Part shown: in pieces, positions 33,378-42,144 of the stretch
Layout of the letters: each line of letters starts with the position of its first letter
Numbering within the stretch: the first letter of the stretch is position 1
Virus record (IMG/VR): IMGVR_UViG_3300023245_000006
Location: 1 to 64,000 of that record
From: a virus
DNA length: 64,000 bases
Reading direction: 5' to 3' (one strand)
Program-made: the position numbers and the translations under genes
Notes under the pieces: model-generated
Database searches by the model: none
The model's input: the letters and a program-made list of their open reading frames with translations, nothing else
What the model was told of the DNA's origin: nothing

Positions 33378-34052
33378 TTAGAGGATTTCTTGCATTTTGT
33401 CAATGCTTTTCTTCTGTGTTCCGTGGGCCGGAAAATAGATAATGTAATCTTTTCGTTCCATTTTTTGGCACAGTCCGCATTTTTCGCAGGTCATTGCATC
33501 GCGATAGGTGGCCGGACAGGCAAGGAACTTTTCGCCCTTGTATTCAAAGCTGGTGCGAGATTCGCCACTAGGAACTACTGCACAAACCGGAACACCATGT
33601 TTTGCAAGTTCAACGGCATGGTCCGGATCATTGGCCGAAAGATTGATAGAAAATCCACCGCTGATAGCAGTCTTGATTGTTGCAAGGTTATGGGGTGTAG
33701 GTTCATGGTGGGTGTAGGTAAATCCGCGTTTACCTTTGTTGGCACTGGTGAGCTTTTCAACAAAATCTTTATCGATTGCCCCGAAAAAGTTAGGAAGATC
33801 GCCTGCCTGATTGTGCCTCCATAGTTGACCCTTTGGAAAGGCACTAACACCTTTGAGGAAAGAAGCACCATCAATACCACGATCAGTATCCGTTACTTTG
33901 TTCCAGTGAATATTAAGAGGGCCGTTCTTTGCATAGCATCCTTTTTCATAGAAAGAACAAGTCGTAGGACAAGAATCTTTAGATGTAGTTGTAACCGGAA
34001 TAGGTCCTGTTTTGGAATTGCTAGATTTTCGAGTAATGTGGTATTTTGTCAT
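33378..34052 (-). CDS. Cys-rich conserved phage protein, 224 aa
   Basis: N-terminal CPTTCSFYEKGCYAKNGPLN, central FTYTHHEPTPHN, and C-terminal CPATYRDAMTCEKCGLC suggest bound metal or an iron-sulfur cluster, somewhat like radical-SAM-type phage proteins. Function unproven. Promoter TTGACT (34083-34088), 17 nt, TATTCT (34060-34065), 7 nt to the ATG. Confidence 0.7.
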   Translation of the reverse strand: MTKYHITRKSSNSKTGPIPVTTTSKDSCPTTCSFYEKGCYAKNGPLNIHWNKVTDTDRGIDGASFLKGVSAFPKGQLWRHNQAGDLPNFFGAIDKDFVEKLTSANKGKRGFTYTHHEPTPHNLATIKTAISGGFSINLSANDPDHAVELAKHGVPVCAVVPSGESRTSFEYKGEKFLACPATYRDAMTCEKCGLCQKMERKDYIIYFPAHGTQKKSIDKMQEIL

Positions 34053-34109
34053 GGATAGTAGAATAGTAAAAGTTTATGGTATAGTCAAGGCATTTTAATA
34101 AAAAGATAG

Positions 34110-34165
34110 TCTGTCCCCTCTCCTAAATCTTCTACCATTAAAAGACTCTGGAGAAGGGACAAACA
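34110..34165 (-). terminator. Terminator-like hairpin
   Basis: TGTCCC/GGGACA with GAGAAGG/CCTCTC pairing across a ~45-nt span, then CTATCTTTTTATT on the - strand. Confidence 0.6.
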
Positions 34166-34177
34166 AATCTATTTAGG

Positions 34178-34426
34178 TTAGAACCTACAGTTTGAACCGT
34201 TTCCGGCAATTACCTCAATTGGGCGAGACTTCTCGTTGATAATGACCTTGTTGACAGTCTCGCCTTCTTCGGCAAAACGATCATCCCGAGCACTTGCCCG
34301 ACTGGAATAAACGAGGGCGTTCTCCAAATTGGCCGTATAGACCGATTTTGTATTGCGATTTAGGAATCGTCCGGTTTTGATGTTTCGGATAACCCATGCT
34401 GTTGCTGTTTTTGTTTTTGTTTTCAT
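34178..34426 (-). CDS. Internal small gene, 82 aa, with own leaderless-type promoter
   Basis: ATG at 34426 with TTGACA (34457-34462), 16 nt, TACGAT (34435-34440), 8 nt. Sequence MKTKTKTATAWVIRNIKTGR and on. Expression as a separate product is likely. Confidence 0.5.
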   Translation of the reverse strand: MKTKTKTATAWVIRNIKTGRFLNRNTKSVYTANLENALVYSSRASARDDRFAEEGETVNKVIINEKSRPIEVIAGNGSNCRF

Positions 34427-34951
34427 ATTTTTTAATCGTATCAGTTTTTTAATATTTGTCAATTGTTTTGTGCAAATAAAGATATTTTTACCAGCCGAGC
34501 TAACGGTGAAGAGAGTTTCGAGAACTTTCTTAAATGCATTACTATCTTGCTCCTCGAAGTATCTTGGAGATTGTGGATAGTTGATGATCAAGAGTCCACC
34601 CCTTTTAATGCCCTTGTGTATCTCCATAAGGGCACGACCTTGCATTTTGGCATCAGACCATGTATTTGCAACATTAGAGGCATATACGACATCGTAGCTC
34701 GAACGTGCTACCTTTGTTACCATTCCAGGTTTCCGGTTATTCCCAAAGTCGTAGGCATCAACCTTAAATCCTAGATCATTTAAACGGTGTGCATGAATTT
34801 GATCGGGTCCGCACCCATAATCCAAAATATGAAGTTCTCTAGAAAGAACATCTTCTACGAATCGAGGGACGAGCGCATTCTTTCCGACGATGCCAGCAGA
34901 CCGTGCAGATTTGTTGGCTTTGATTATTTCGAGTGGTAATACTTTCATCAT
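34178..34951 (-). CDS. SAM methyltransferase fused in frame to a small early protein
   Basis: 257 residues. Residues ~1-165 form a class I methyltransferase (LHILDYGCGPDQIHAHRL, VVYASNVANTW, GGLLIINYPQ). The frame then runs without a stop into an 82-residue segment starting MKTKTKTATAWVIRN that has its own promoter and ATG (34426). The linker (TKQLTNIKKLIRLKN) is a translation of that promoter. This looks like two genes merged by loss of a stop. Leaderless-type promoter for the whole at 34952-34986. Confidence 0.75.
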   Translation of the reverse strand: MMKVLPLEIIKANKSARSAGIVGKNALVPRFVEDVLSRELHILDYGCGPDQIHAHRLNDLGFKVDAYDFGNNRKPGMVTKVARSSYDVVYASNVANTWSDAKMQGRALMEIHKGIKRGGLLIINYPQSPRYFEEQDSNAFKKVLETLFTVSSAGKNIFICTKQLTNIKKLIRLKNMKTKTKTATAWVIRNIKTGRFLNRNTKSVYTANLENALVYSSRASARDDRFAEEGETVNKVIINEKSRPIEVIAGNGSNCRF

Positions 34952-34975
34952 TTTTTAAGGTTATGTAATTTTTGT

Positions 34976-35206
34976 TTAGATGTCAAGGTTCGAAGTTTTG
35001 CAGACGAGAATTAATGCTCTTTTTCTAGGTCCATATGCAGAAGAATGAGATAATCTATAATACCCAGTGTCTCCGATTGGTCCAGATCCCGAAGCATTAG
35101 ATGATTTACTTTCTAAAAGTTTTTTGATTTCATTTTTATCGGCGATATCGATCACCTGATATTTTCCTTTAGGGTAGAATTGTTCGAGCGAAAGTTCTTT
35201 GGACAT
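34976..35206 (-). CDS. Small early protein, 76 aa
   Basis: MSKELSLEQFYPKGKYQVID..., no recognised domain. Promoter TTGACA (35236-35241), 16 nt, TAGTCT (35214-35219), 7 nt to the ATG. Confidence 0.6.
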   Translation of the reverse strand: MSKELSLEQFYPKGKYQVIDIADKNEIKKLLESKSSNASGSGPIGDTGYYRLSHSSAYGPRKRALILVCKTSNLDI

Positions 35207-35329
35207 GGATCAAAGACTAGGGGTTTTTACACAAATGTCAAGGACCGATTCCCAAAGAATGATTTTTTACTTTGGGAGATATTTCCCTTATATTTAAAAT
35301 CAATCGGTTCTTCCCCGAAAAGGAAATTT

Positions 35330-35638
35330 TCATTTGATAATTTTGATCTTGTAGCCAAGTAGTTTTTCCAGTTCGGCTACTGTAATGTCTTTGGAGGTTT
35401 GTGTTTTGATTTTAAACTCAGACTCCGTGTATTCCTTACCATTGATGTACCATGATTTATATCCATTTGGATCTTCAATTGCAGGTCCGTCTTCACGATG
35501 GAGATTACCATTGAGGTACCATGCACTATATCCATCGGAATCTTCAATGGCTGGTCCGTCTTCACGATGGAGATTGCCATTGAGGTACCATGATTTATGC
35601 CCATCCTCCACTTCGACTGTGTATGTGATTTTATTCAT
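35330..35638 (-). CDS. HREDGPA-repeat protein, paralogue 1 of 5
   Basis: 102 residues with W-Y-x-N-G-x-x-HREDGPA-x-E-x-x-x-G-Y units (MORN-like, about 17-22 residues) and the shared C-terminus YTESEFK...ITVAELEKLLGYKIK. It starts within the stop of paralogue 2 (ATGA), so the two are coupled. Similar repeats are common in large phages; function unknown. Confidence 0.8.
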   Translation of the reverse strand: MNKITYTVEVEDGHKSWYLNGNLHREDGPAIEDSDGYSAWYLNGNLHREDGPAIEDPNGYKSWYINGKEYTESEFKIKTQTSKDITVAELEKLLGYKIKIIK

Positions 35639-36012
35639 TTGATAATTTTGATCTTGTAACCAATTAGTTCTTCCAGTTCGACTACCGTAAGGTCTTTGGG
35701 TTTTTGTGTTTTGGCTTTAAACTCAGACTCCGTGTATTTCACACCATTGATGTACCATGCACTATATCCATTTGAATCTTCAATGGCTGGACCGTCTTCC
35801 CGGTGGAACTTATTATTGAGGTACCATGCACTATATCCATTTAGGCCCTCAAGTGCTGGTCCGTCTTCCCTGTGGAGTTCCCCGTTGAGGTACCATTGTT
35901 TATTCCCATTTGGATCTTCAACGGCTGGACCGTCTTCACGATGGAGTTTGCCATTGAGGTACCATGCACTATATCCGTCCTCTACTTCTACTGTGTATGT
36001 GATTTTATTCAT
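35635..36012 (-). CDS. HREDGPA-repeat protein, paralogue 2 of 5
   Basis: 125 residues with four repeat units. Own promoter TTGACA (36043-36048), 17 nt, TAATAT (36020-36025), 7 nt to the ATG. C-terminus LTVVELEELIGYKIKIIK. Confidence 0.8.
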   Translation of the reverse strand: MNKITYTVEVEDGYSAWYLNGKLHREDGPAVEDPNGNKQWYLNGELHREDGPALEGLNGYSAWYLNNKFHREDGPAIEDSNGYSAWYINGVKYTESEFKAKTQKPKDLTVVELEELIGYKIKIIK

Positions 36013-36048
36013 TTGATCTATATTAGTTTAGAGTTTGTTACGTGTCAA
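36013..36048 (-). promoter_or_regulatory. Representative early leaderless-type promoter
   Basis: TTGACA-N17-TAATAT and 7 nt to ATG 36012. The same layout recurs before 36371, 36801, 37297 and 37577. Confidence 0.75.
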
Positions 36049-36056
36049 GGCTATTT

Positions 36057-36371
36057 TCATGTTTTGGAGATAATTTTGATCTTGTAGCCAAGTAGTTTTT
36101 CGAGTTCGGCTACTGTGATGTCTTTGGAGGTTTGTATTTTGATTTTAAACTCAGACTCCGTATATTTCACACCATTGAGGTACCATGATTTATTCTCATT
36201 TGACCATTCAACGGCTGGTCCGTCTTCACGATGGAGTTCACCATTGAGGTACCATGATTTATGCCCATTTGAATCTTCAACGGCTGGACCGTCTTCCCGG
36301 TGGAGTTTACCATTGAGGTACCATTCTTTATAGCCATCCTCTACTTCGACTGTGTATGTGATTTTATTCAT
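36057..36371 (-). CDS. HREDGPA-repeat protein, paralogue 3 of 5
   Basis: 104 residues, three units. Promoter TTGACA (36401-36406), 17 nt, TAGTAT (36378-36383), 6 nt to the ATG. Confidence 0.8.
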   Translation of the reverse strand: MNKITYTVEVEDGYKEWYLNGKLHREDGPAVEDSNGHKSWYLNGELHREDGPAVEWSNENKSWYLNGVKYTESEFKIKIQTSKDITVAELEKLLGYKIKIISKT

Positions 36372-36414
36372 TTTTATATACTAGCTTAGGGTTTTATACG
36401 TGTCAAGGCCATTT

Positions 36415-36801
36415 TCATTTGATAATTTTGATCTTGTAGCCAAGTAGTTTTTCGAGTTCGGCTACTGTGATGTCTTTGGAGGTTTGTATTTTGATTTTAA
36501 ACTCAGACTCCGTATATTTCACACCATTGATGAACCATTTTTTAGTCCCATTTGAGTATTCAATGGCTGGTCCGTCTTCCCTATGGAGTTCACCATTGAT
36601 GTACCATGCATTATATCCACTATCTCCATTTGAGTATTCAACGGCTGGTCCGTCTTCACGATGGAGATTACCATTGATGAACCATGCACTATATCCACTT
36701 AAACCTTCAATGGCCGGACCATCTTCGCGATGGCGTTTACCATTGAGGTACCATGCACTATAGCCATCCTCTACTTCGACTGTGTATGTGATTTTATTCA
36801 T
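36415..36801 (-). CDS. HREDGPA-repeat protein, paralogue 4 of 5
   Basis: 128 residues, four units, one with an extra GDSGYNA insertion. Promoter TTGACA (36831-36836), 17 nt, TAGTAT (36808-36813), 6 nt. Confidence 0.8.
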   Translation of the reverse strand: MNKITYTVEVEDGYSAWYLNGKRHREDGPAIEGLSGYSAWFINGNLHREDGPAVEYSNGDSGYNAWYINGELHREDGPAIEYSNGTKKWFINGVKYTESEFKIKIQTSKDITVAELEKLLGYKIKIIK

Positions 36802-36844
36802 TTTTATATACTAGCTTAGGGTTTTATATATGTCAAGGCAGTTT

Positions 36845-37297
36845 TCATGTTTTGGAGATAATTTTAATCTTGTAGCCAAGTAGTTTTTCCAGTTCGGCTA
36901 CGGTAATGTTTTTGGTTTTTTGTGTTTTGATTTTAAACTCAGACTCCGTGTGTTTCTCACCATTGATGAACCATGATTTATCCCCATTTGAGTATTCAAC
37001 GGCTGGTCCGTCCTCCCGATGGAGTTTGCCATTGAGGTACCATTCTTTATATCCATTTGGACTTTCAACGGCTGGACCGTCTTCCCTGTGGAGTTTACCA
37101 TTGAGGAACCATTTTTTAGTCCCATTTGAGTATTCAATGGCTGGTCCGTCTTCACGATGGAGTTCACCATTGATGAACCATGCACTATATCCATCTGAAT
37201 TTAGAACGGCTGGACCGTCTTCCCGATGGAACTTATCATTGAGGTACCATGCACTATAGCCATCCTCTACTTCGACTGTGTATGTGATTTTATTCAT
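36845..37297 (-). CDS. HREDGPA-repeat protein, paralogue 5 of 5
   Basis: 150 residues, five units, the longest member. Promoter TTGACG (37327-37332), 17 nt, TAGTAT (37304-37309), 6 nt. Members differ mostly in repeat number, suggesting gene duplication plus unit recombination. Confidence 0.8.
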   Translation of the reverse strand: MNKITYTVEVEDGYSAWYLNDKFHREDGPAVLNSDGYSAWFINGELHREDGPAIEYSNGTKKWFLNGKLHREDGPAVESPNGYKEWYLNGKLHREDGPAVEYSNGDKSWFINGEKHTESEFKIKTQKTKNITVAELEKLLGYKIKIISKT

Positions 37298-37328
37298 TTT
37301 TATATACTAGGTTAGAGTTTTATATACG

Positions 37329-37577
37329 TCAAACACAATTTTCACAAATCTCAACCGTCGTTTCGGCACTCTGATAATATGTATTTTTCCAGCCAAAATT
37401 TGACCTATATGCACTGGTGACATATTCTCCGGTGGTATATTTACGATAACCATAGGCAATGTGAGAAAGAACACGGTCCACGGTGCCGATGATTACGGTT
37501 GTTGCTCTTCCATATCCGTTCCTGCGGGCAATGATGTTTGCTCGGAGCTGTTGCTGTGGGATGATTTCTTGTTTCAT
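37329..37577 (-). CDS. Small early protein, 82 aa
   Basis: MKQEIIPQQQLRANIIARRN..., Tyr/Arg-rich, unknown. Promoter TTGACA (37607-37612), 17 nt, TAGTTT (37584-37589), 6 nt to the ATG. Confidence 0.65.
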   Translation of the reverse strand: MKQEIIPQQQLRANIIARRNGYGRATTVIIGTVDRVLSHIAYGYRKYTTGEYVTSAYRSNFGWKNTYYQSAETTVEICENCV

Positions 37578-39112
37578 ACCTACAAACTACGCACAATTTA
37601 CAACCATGTCAAATAAAATTATTCTCTAGGGGAAAAGTAATGATCCAAAGTTGTAAATAGTTTATTTAAAATCATTTAGAAAAGTTCAGAAATTTCTCGT
37701 TTTTTAGAACCACTAAGTCTTTTCCCTTTGTGCAATAAATTTAGACTATCATGGATTTGAAATTTTGTCACCAACAATCTTTATGTATTTTTCAGAATTT
37801 TAAAAAAATTCAACCCTGTCTCCCCTTGTAACACAATAGCAAAACCTTGAAATTTGTCAAGACTAAATTTTCAGAATTTTCAGAATTTTCAGAAAACTCG
37901 GCCCGTGCCAATTTTTCTGAATTTTCTGAAAGGGGTAGGTGTTCCCTGTGTGGTATAAATTTATTCTTACATATTTTGAGAATTTTGTCAATCTTTTAAA
38001 TTTTCTGCAATTGTAAACCATTGATTTACAAGCATTTACGATGTTTCAGAAGATTTTTCTTTACATTTTCGAAATGGATTCGGTAATTTTTTTACATGAT
38101 AAATGAAGGAGGCGAAATTAAATAAACGTGTATGTAGTTGGTTTTCAGTAACTTACGAATAATCGGATAGCCGAAGTTCGTAAGTCATTGGTAATCATTG
38201 GTTTATGCAAGTGGTTGTAAGTCATTGGTAATCATTGGTTTATGCAAGTGGTTGTAAGTCATTGGTAATCATTGGTTTACAGAAAAGTCATAAGTGGTTG
38301 AAAATCAGTAACTTATCTAAGTCATTGATATTCAAAGACTTAGATTATTACACAAAAATAGTAAATACTAAAAAATAGTAAATACTCTTTATTACACAAA
38401 AACCGTAAAAACCTGTAAAACCTGTAAAACCTGTGAAAAAATCGTCCTACGGACAAAACATCCACAAATTTTTAAATGGTCGGTGCTATTTTGATACTAT
38501 GAACAAAAAAGAAAAAAACCTATATTATTTTTCATTTGTTCTCCTATTAATATAATCTGGTTCTTTTCTTTGGTAAACCTTAGTGTACAAAAACAGATCT
38601 ATGTTCCCTTATACCTGTCACACTGTCTATATGAAAATAGTCTAGGGAAATTTTTTTTTTTAGATCGTCTGGTTCTGTTCTTGGTTTGAGAAAGATACTT
38701 TTTCACATATCCTTTTATAATGAATCACCATATATATATGGTCTTGTTTATATTATTAATGATCCTATATACATTTTCTTGATCTAATAGATATATCATA
38801 TCACCAGATCGTTTATTCTTTATTAATTCGAGTCTCATAATTTTTTGGTTCATATTGATATCAGTGTTGTATTCTTACACCATGTTCTATTTCTACACCA
38901 TGTTCTATTATTACACCTAGTTCCTTTTCATTCTATTCTCATTATAGTATAGGGTCTTATCTATATCTACGATCTTAATTAACCAGATGTTCTATTTTAG
39001 TTCTTTTTTTTTTGCACACGATTCCAACAAAGGTTTCGGGTTTTGCCCTTTTCTTCTACCCACCGGACATTTTGGTTTTTCATATTTTAATTTGTTATAG
39101 ATAAAAAACCTA
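37578..39112. other. Gene-free, repeat-rich region; candidate origin or regulatory region
   Basis: About 1.5 kb with no credible gene. It contains an inverted copy of the promoter-like dispersed repeat (37718-37772); TTTTCAGAATTTTCAGAA-type repeats facing TTTCTGAATTTTCTGAAA (37865-37935); three direct repeats of GTAAGTCATTGGTAATCATT (about 38177-38285); AAAACCTGT repeats (38405-38435); and CACCATGTTCTATT repeats (38878-38925). It is strongly A+T-rich. Iteron-like repeats suit an origin, but this is inference. Confidence 0.6.
38177..38300 (+). repeat. Iteron-like direct repeats
   Basis: GTAAGTCATTGGTAATCATT followed by GGTTTATGCAAGTGGTT repeats with a 37-nt period, two full copies and a third diverging after GGTTTA. 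Confidence 0.85.
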
Positions 39113-39307
39113 TTATCCCCCAATTCTGTTCCATTTATGATCCGAGAATTTATCGGGATTTTCTGCTAATTGGGATGTATGGGTGGGTAGAGATTTTATC
39201 TCGTTATAACCCTTGACCATTAAAAATTCATTGATGTTTTCGTTGGTGGGTGGGATATCTTCTAGAATTTCATCCAATTTAGGATCTTTGATCAATTTTA
39301 GGTTCAT
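39113..39307 (-). CDS. Small early protein, 64 aa
   Basis: Starts MNLKLIKDPKLDEILEDIPP at 39307. TTGACA-N16-TATGAT lies upstream, so the in-frame ATGs further up fall in the promoter. Acidic, unknown. Confidence 0.6.
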   Translation of the reverse strand: MNLKLIKDPKLDEILEDIPPTNENINEFLMVKGYNEIKSLPTHTSQLAENPDKFSDHKWNRIGG

Positions 39308-39423
39308 AATATTTCCCACGATCATACCACACACATTTACCTTGTCAAAATATATTTGTTTAATGGTTCCATTTGTCCATTATTACGAACATTTAGTAAC
39401 AATTCGAATATTTTTGGTCCCTT

Positions 39424-42069
39424 TTACCTGAAAAAGAAGTCCCTAAATCGCCCAAATGATTCATTTCGGGTCTTTGTAGCAACCTTTTCGATAGTTTCTT
39501 TTTGTGTATCGGTCAGTTGATCCATCAAAATTTTGGGTGGTACCATTGCCGGATCGTGAACATATGTCATGTGATATACTATACTATTAACAATTTCATT
39601 ATCTTTCAAAATTGGTTTAAAATATGCATCTGGGATGTCTTTGATGTTATCATTGATCAGCCCTTTGAGGAACCTAATAGCAGTCGGGATCGTAGAAAGG
39701 GCACTTTCTATCAATTCTTTTGGAACCTTTTCAATCATTTTTCCATGGTTCATGTCTTTATAGTTTTTGGGAGCATCTCGTTCTATAATTTTAAAGATCA
39801 TTTTGGTTGCCGTTTCGGGATGGAGTGCAATTACCTTGATCCATTTATCAGGAATTTCTTCGCCTTTATCGATGAATTTTCTGTATACAAATTTAGCCTG
39901 TGTTGAAGATGACCCTCCTTTTATGATCCCATCTACAATATATTCAGGGATCTTGGCACCCATTCTTTTAGATAAAATATGCACCACAAAGTCGTCCAGA
40001 ACCAAATCATCATCTAAAATTGGTTCTATCAAATATTTTGGATATGCATCGATTGGAATAAAATCGGCCATATTAGCACGTTTATAAACATCATAGGATG
40101 CTCGTGCTGATTTAGAAATAGTATCTAATAATTTCGGAGGAATATTATGCAGATCGACATCTCTGAGCATAAAGATCGCAACATCCCTAGACAGTGTATA
40201 ACTCTTGGCTAGTGCTTCAATAACCTCATTCGGTAGTGTTAAATCATCGGCCTTTTTTAATAATTCTTGCGATATGTTAAGTACATTGTATTCTAGTGCT
40301 CCACCTGCGGTTGCCAAAGCCGTGTCTCGAATCTTTTGAGGGATACGATAATAATCAACACTATTTCTAATGGCTCTTTGAATAAAGTTAGATGAGTTTG
40401 AAGTATCAGAAGAGATTCGATCAATTAAAGATTCATGAATTTTTTGATTGTTATTGATTAAAAATAGTGCTGTTTTAAATGCTGATACCTCATTTTCGAT
40501 TACGGCACCGATTAGTTCATCCGTAATTGGAATTTTTTTATCCATTAAAAATGTTATATAGTCGGCACTTGCATATGGACTTTGTAAAATTTGATTGTGA
40601 ATAGCTTCAGGAACCTTTAGGTTATTTGATAGTAACTTTTCGGCAATATTAACCGAAAATGATGGGCTATAAAGAGCCACTCTCTGATATAGTCTTTCAT
40701 CTATTGGTTGTTTCTTATCAAGTAGTACACTTAGAATATCATAAATGGTTTCTGGTGATCCGGTGGTTAATATTCTTTTATAGACTTCTTCAGGAACATC
40801 CGATAATGATCTTCCATTATCTATTAGTGTCACAACATACATTCCGGCCTTGGTAGAATTTGATAATAGTGTATCAATGAAATTTTGCGGAACTTCTTTT
40901 ATCTGTCCTAAGATTTTCAATTCGTCTGGGGTGAAATCAAATTCATCATCGTCGTCCCATGCACCCAATTCTCGTTCTACGTTTTGTTTCTTCTTGTCCC
41001 AATATCTCTTCTTTGGTGCCGGATATTGATCTAAGGTTTCATAATCGAGATTAATGTCTTCGTCTTCTGAGTTTTCAACGGCTACTTCGAGAACAGGCTT
41101 AACCAGATCTCTTTGCCTGATATTTTCCCAATCTTCTTTAGTTAGGTTATGAAACGAAGTATACATTAAGATGTCTTCCAAAGTTTTAAAATGTTCGACT
41201 CCATTTTCCTCATAGAACTTTTCATAATATTCTTGTTCTTTTCCGGTGATCGGAACCGATTTAAAGATTCCTTGATCAAATGCACGTTTAAGATCTGGAT
41301 ACTTTTTGATGATCTGTTTGGGGGTGGAACTATAATCATGATTCTCTTTGACGTTGTTGTATTGATAACCACCATCTTCGACTGCATCGACCAAGATATA
41401 TCTATTTTCTTTCTTTAGCCATATAAAGTATGTGGTTAGTTTCTTCTCCCATCTATAAGAATGGTAGTAGTGACTAGCCGATGAACCGGAAATACAAAGA
41501 TTAGTTCCTTTACCGTATTTCTTACAGCTAGAAACAGATTTTCTAGGATCATCGGAATTGTTAGATAAGAACACGGTAATGTTTTCATCATCATATACTT
41601 TATTAGGATCTGCATCGGTTCCTAAGACGTGCAATTCTTGATTTGCACGTCCTTCTGACATTTTGGAATGAATCTGTTCGGTCCATTTAAGAAAATCTGG
41701 TGCCTTATGGATGGTTTTTTGGTTGAAAAGTGATGCTTGCTCGGTGTAATCCTTATATTCTTTACTTAATAAGTTGATATTGGCCCCTGCTACTAAGAAA
41801 TTGGTAAGAGGAACAATGTCTGAAAGGTTTTTATCCTTTGGGTTGTATTTGGTAATGATCTCGGCTAATGATTCGACGGTTCCGTTCCATTTTGTCTTGG
41901 CACTGTCAAAGGCATCTTTGTTCTCTGGGTTGTTCTTGGCCTTAAAAACTTGGTATCCGATTTCTTTTTTAACCAAAATGTTTAGTGCCTGCGCCTTACT
42001 AGATTCTGCATCTTCTTCCAAAATTGATAGGTAGAGGCTTTCTAACAGAATTGTGTCGTTATCGCGCAT
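39424..42069 (-). CDS. Large tagged repeat protein, candidate virion cargo
   Basis: 881 residues starting with the shared tag MRDNDTILLESLYLSILEED. Residues ~150-290 match the central domain of the 12.3-kb protein (DDENITVFLSNNSDD, CKKYGKGTNLCISGSSAS, YILVDAVEDGGYQYN, DLKRAFDQGIFKSVPI). The remaining ~500 residues are degenerate ~30-residue helical repeats with IP-x-x-L/I-x-x-x-I motifs (VPEEVYKRIL, VPEAIHNQIL, IPPKLLDTIS). Function is unknown; a packaged effector with a solenoid is a reasonable guess. TATAAGTA lies 7 nt before the ATG. Confidence 0.8.
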   Translation of the reverse strand: MRDNDTILLESLYLSILEEDAESSKAQALNILVKKEIGYQVFKAKNNPENKDAFDSAKTKWNGTVESLAEIITKYNPKDKNLSDIVPLTNFLVAGANINLLSKEYKDYTEQASLFNQKTIHKAPDFLKWTEQIHSKMSEGRANQELHVLGTDADPNKVYDDENITVFLSNNSDDPRKSVSSCKKYGKGTNLCISGSSASHYYHSYRWEKKLTTYFIWLKKENRYILVDAVEDGGYQYNNVKENHDYSSTPKQIIKKYPDLKRAFDQGIFKSVPITGKEQEYYEKFYEENGVEHFKTLEDILMYTSFHNLTKEDWENIRQRDLVKPVLEVAVENSEDEDINLDYETLDQYPAPKKRYWDKKKQNVERELGAWDDDDEFDFTPDELKILGQIKEVPQNFIDTLLSNSTKAGMYVVTLIDNGRSLSDVPEEVYKRILTTGSPETIYDILSVLLDKKQPIDERLYQRVALYSPSFSVNIAEKLLSNNLKVPEAIHNQILQSPYASADYITFLMDKKIPITDELIGAVIENEVSAFKTALFLINNNQKIHESLIDRISSDTSNSSNFIQRAIRNSVDYYRIPQKIRDTALATAGGALEYNVLNISQELLKKADDLTLPNEVIEALAKSYTLSRDVAIFMLRDVDLHNIPPKLLDTISKSARASYDVYKRANMADFIPIDAYPKYLIEPILDDDLVLDDFVVHILSKRMGAKIPEYIVDGIIKGGSSSTQAKFVYRKFIDKGEEIPDKWIKVIALHPETATKMIFKIIERDAPKNYKDMNHGKMIEKVPKELIESALSTIPTAIRFLKGLINDNIKDIPDAYFKPILKDNEIVNSIVYHMTYVHDPAMVPPKILMDQLTDTQKETIEKVATKTRNESFGRFRDFFFR

Positions 42070-42076
42070 ATGGAAT

Positions 42077-42084
42077 TACTTATA
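42077..42084 (-). promoter_or_regulatory. Late promoter TATAAGTA
   Basis: Perfect octamer 7 nt before the ATG at 42069, on the - strand. Confidence 0.7.
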
Positions 42085-42144
42085 GCGGTTTAAATATATT
42101 CAGAGGATATGATCAAAGAAAATGGTCTTTTAGTGTCTAATTAG

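Noticed and set aside
35377-37259. Secondary ORFs on both strands within the HREDG repeat genes
   Set aside because: They mirror the repeat units in other frames; only the frame with HREDGPA and the shared C-terminus has promoters and starts.
38177-38300. Second CRISPR array in the gene-free region
   Set aside because: The repeats are directly abutting 37-nt units with no unique spacers, so they are iteron-like.
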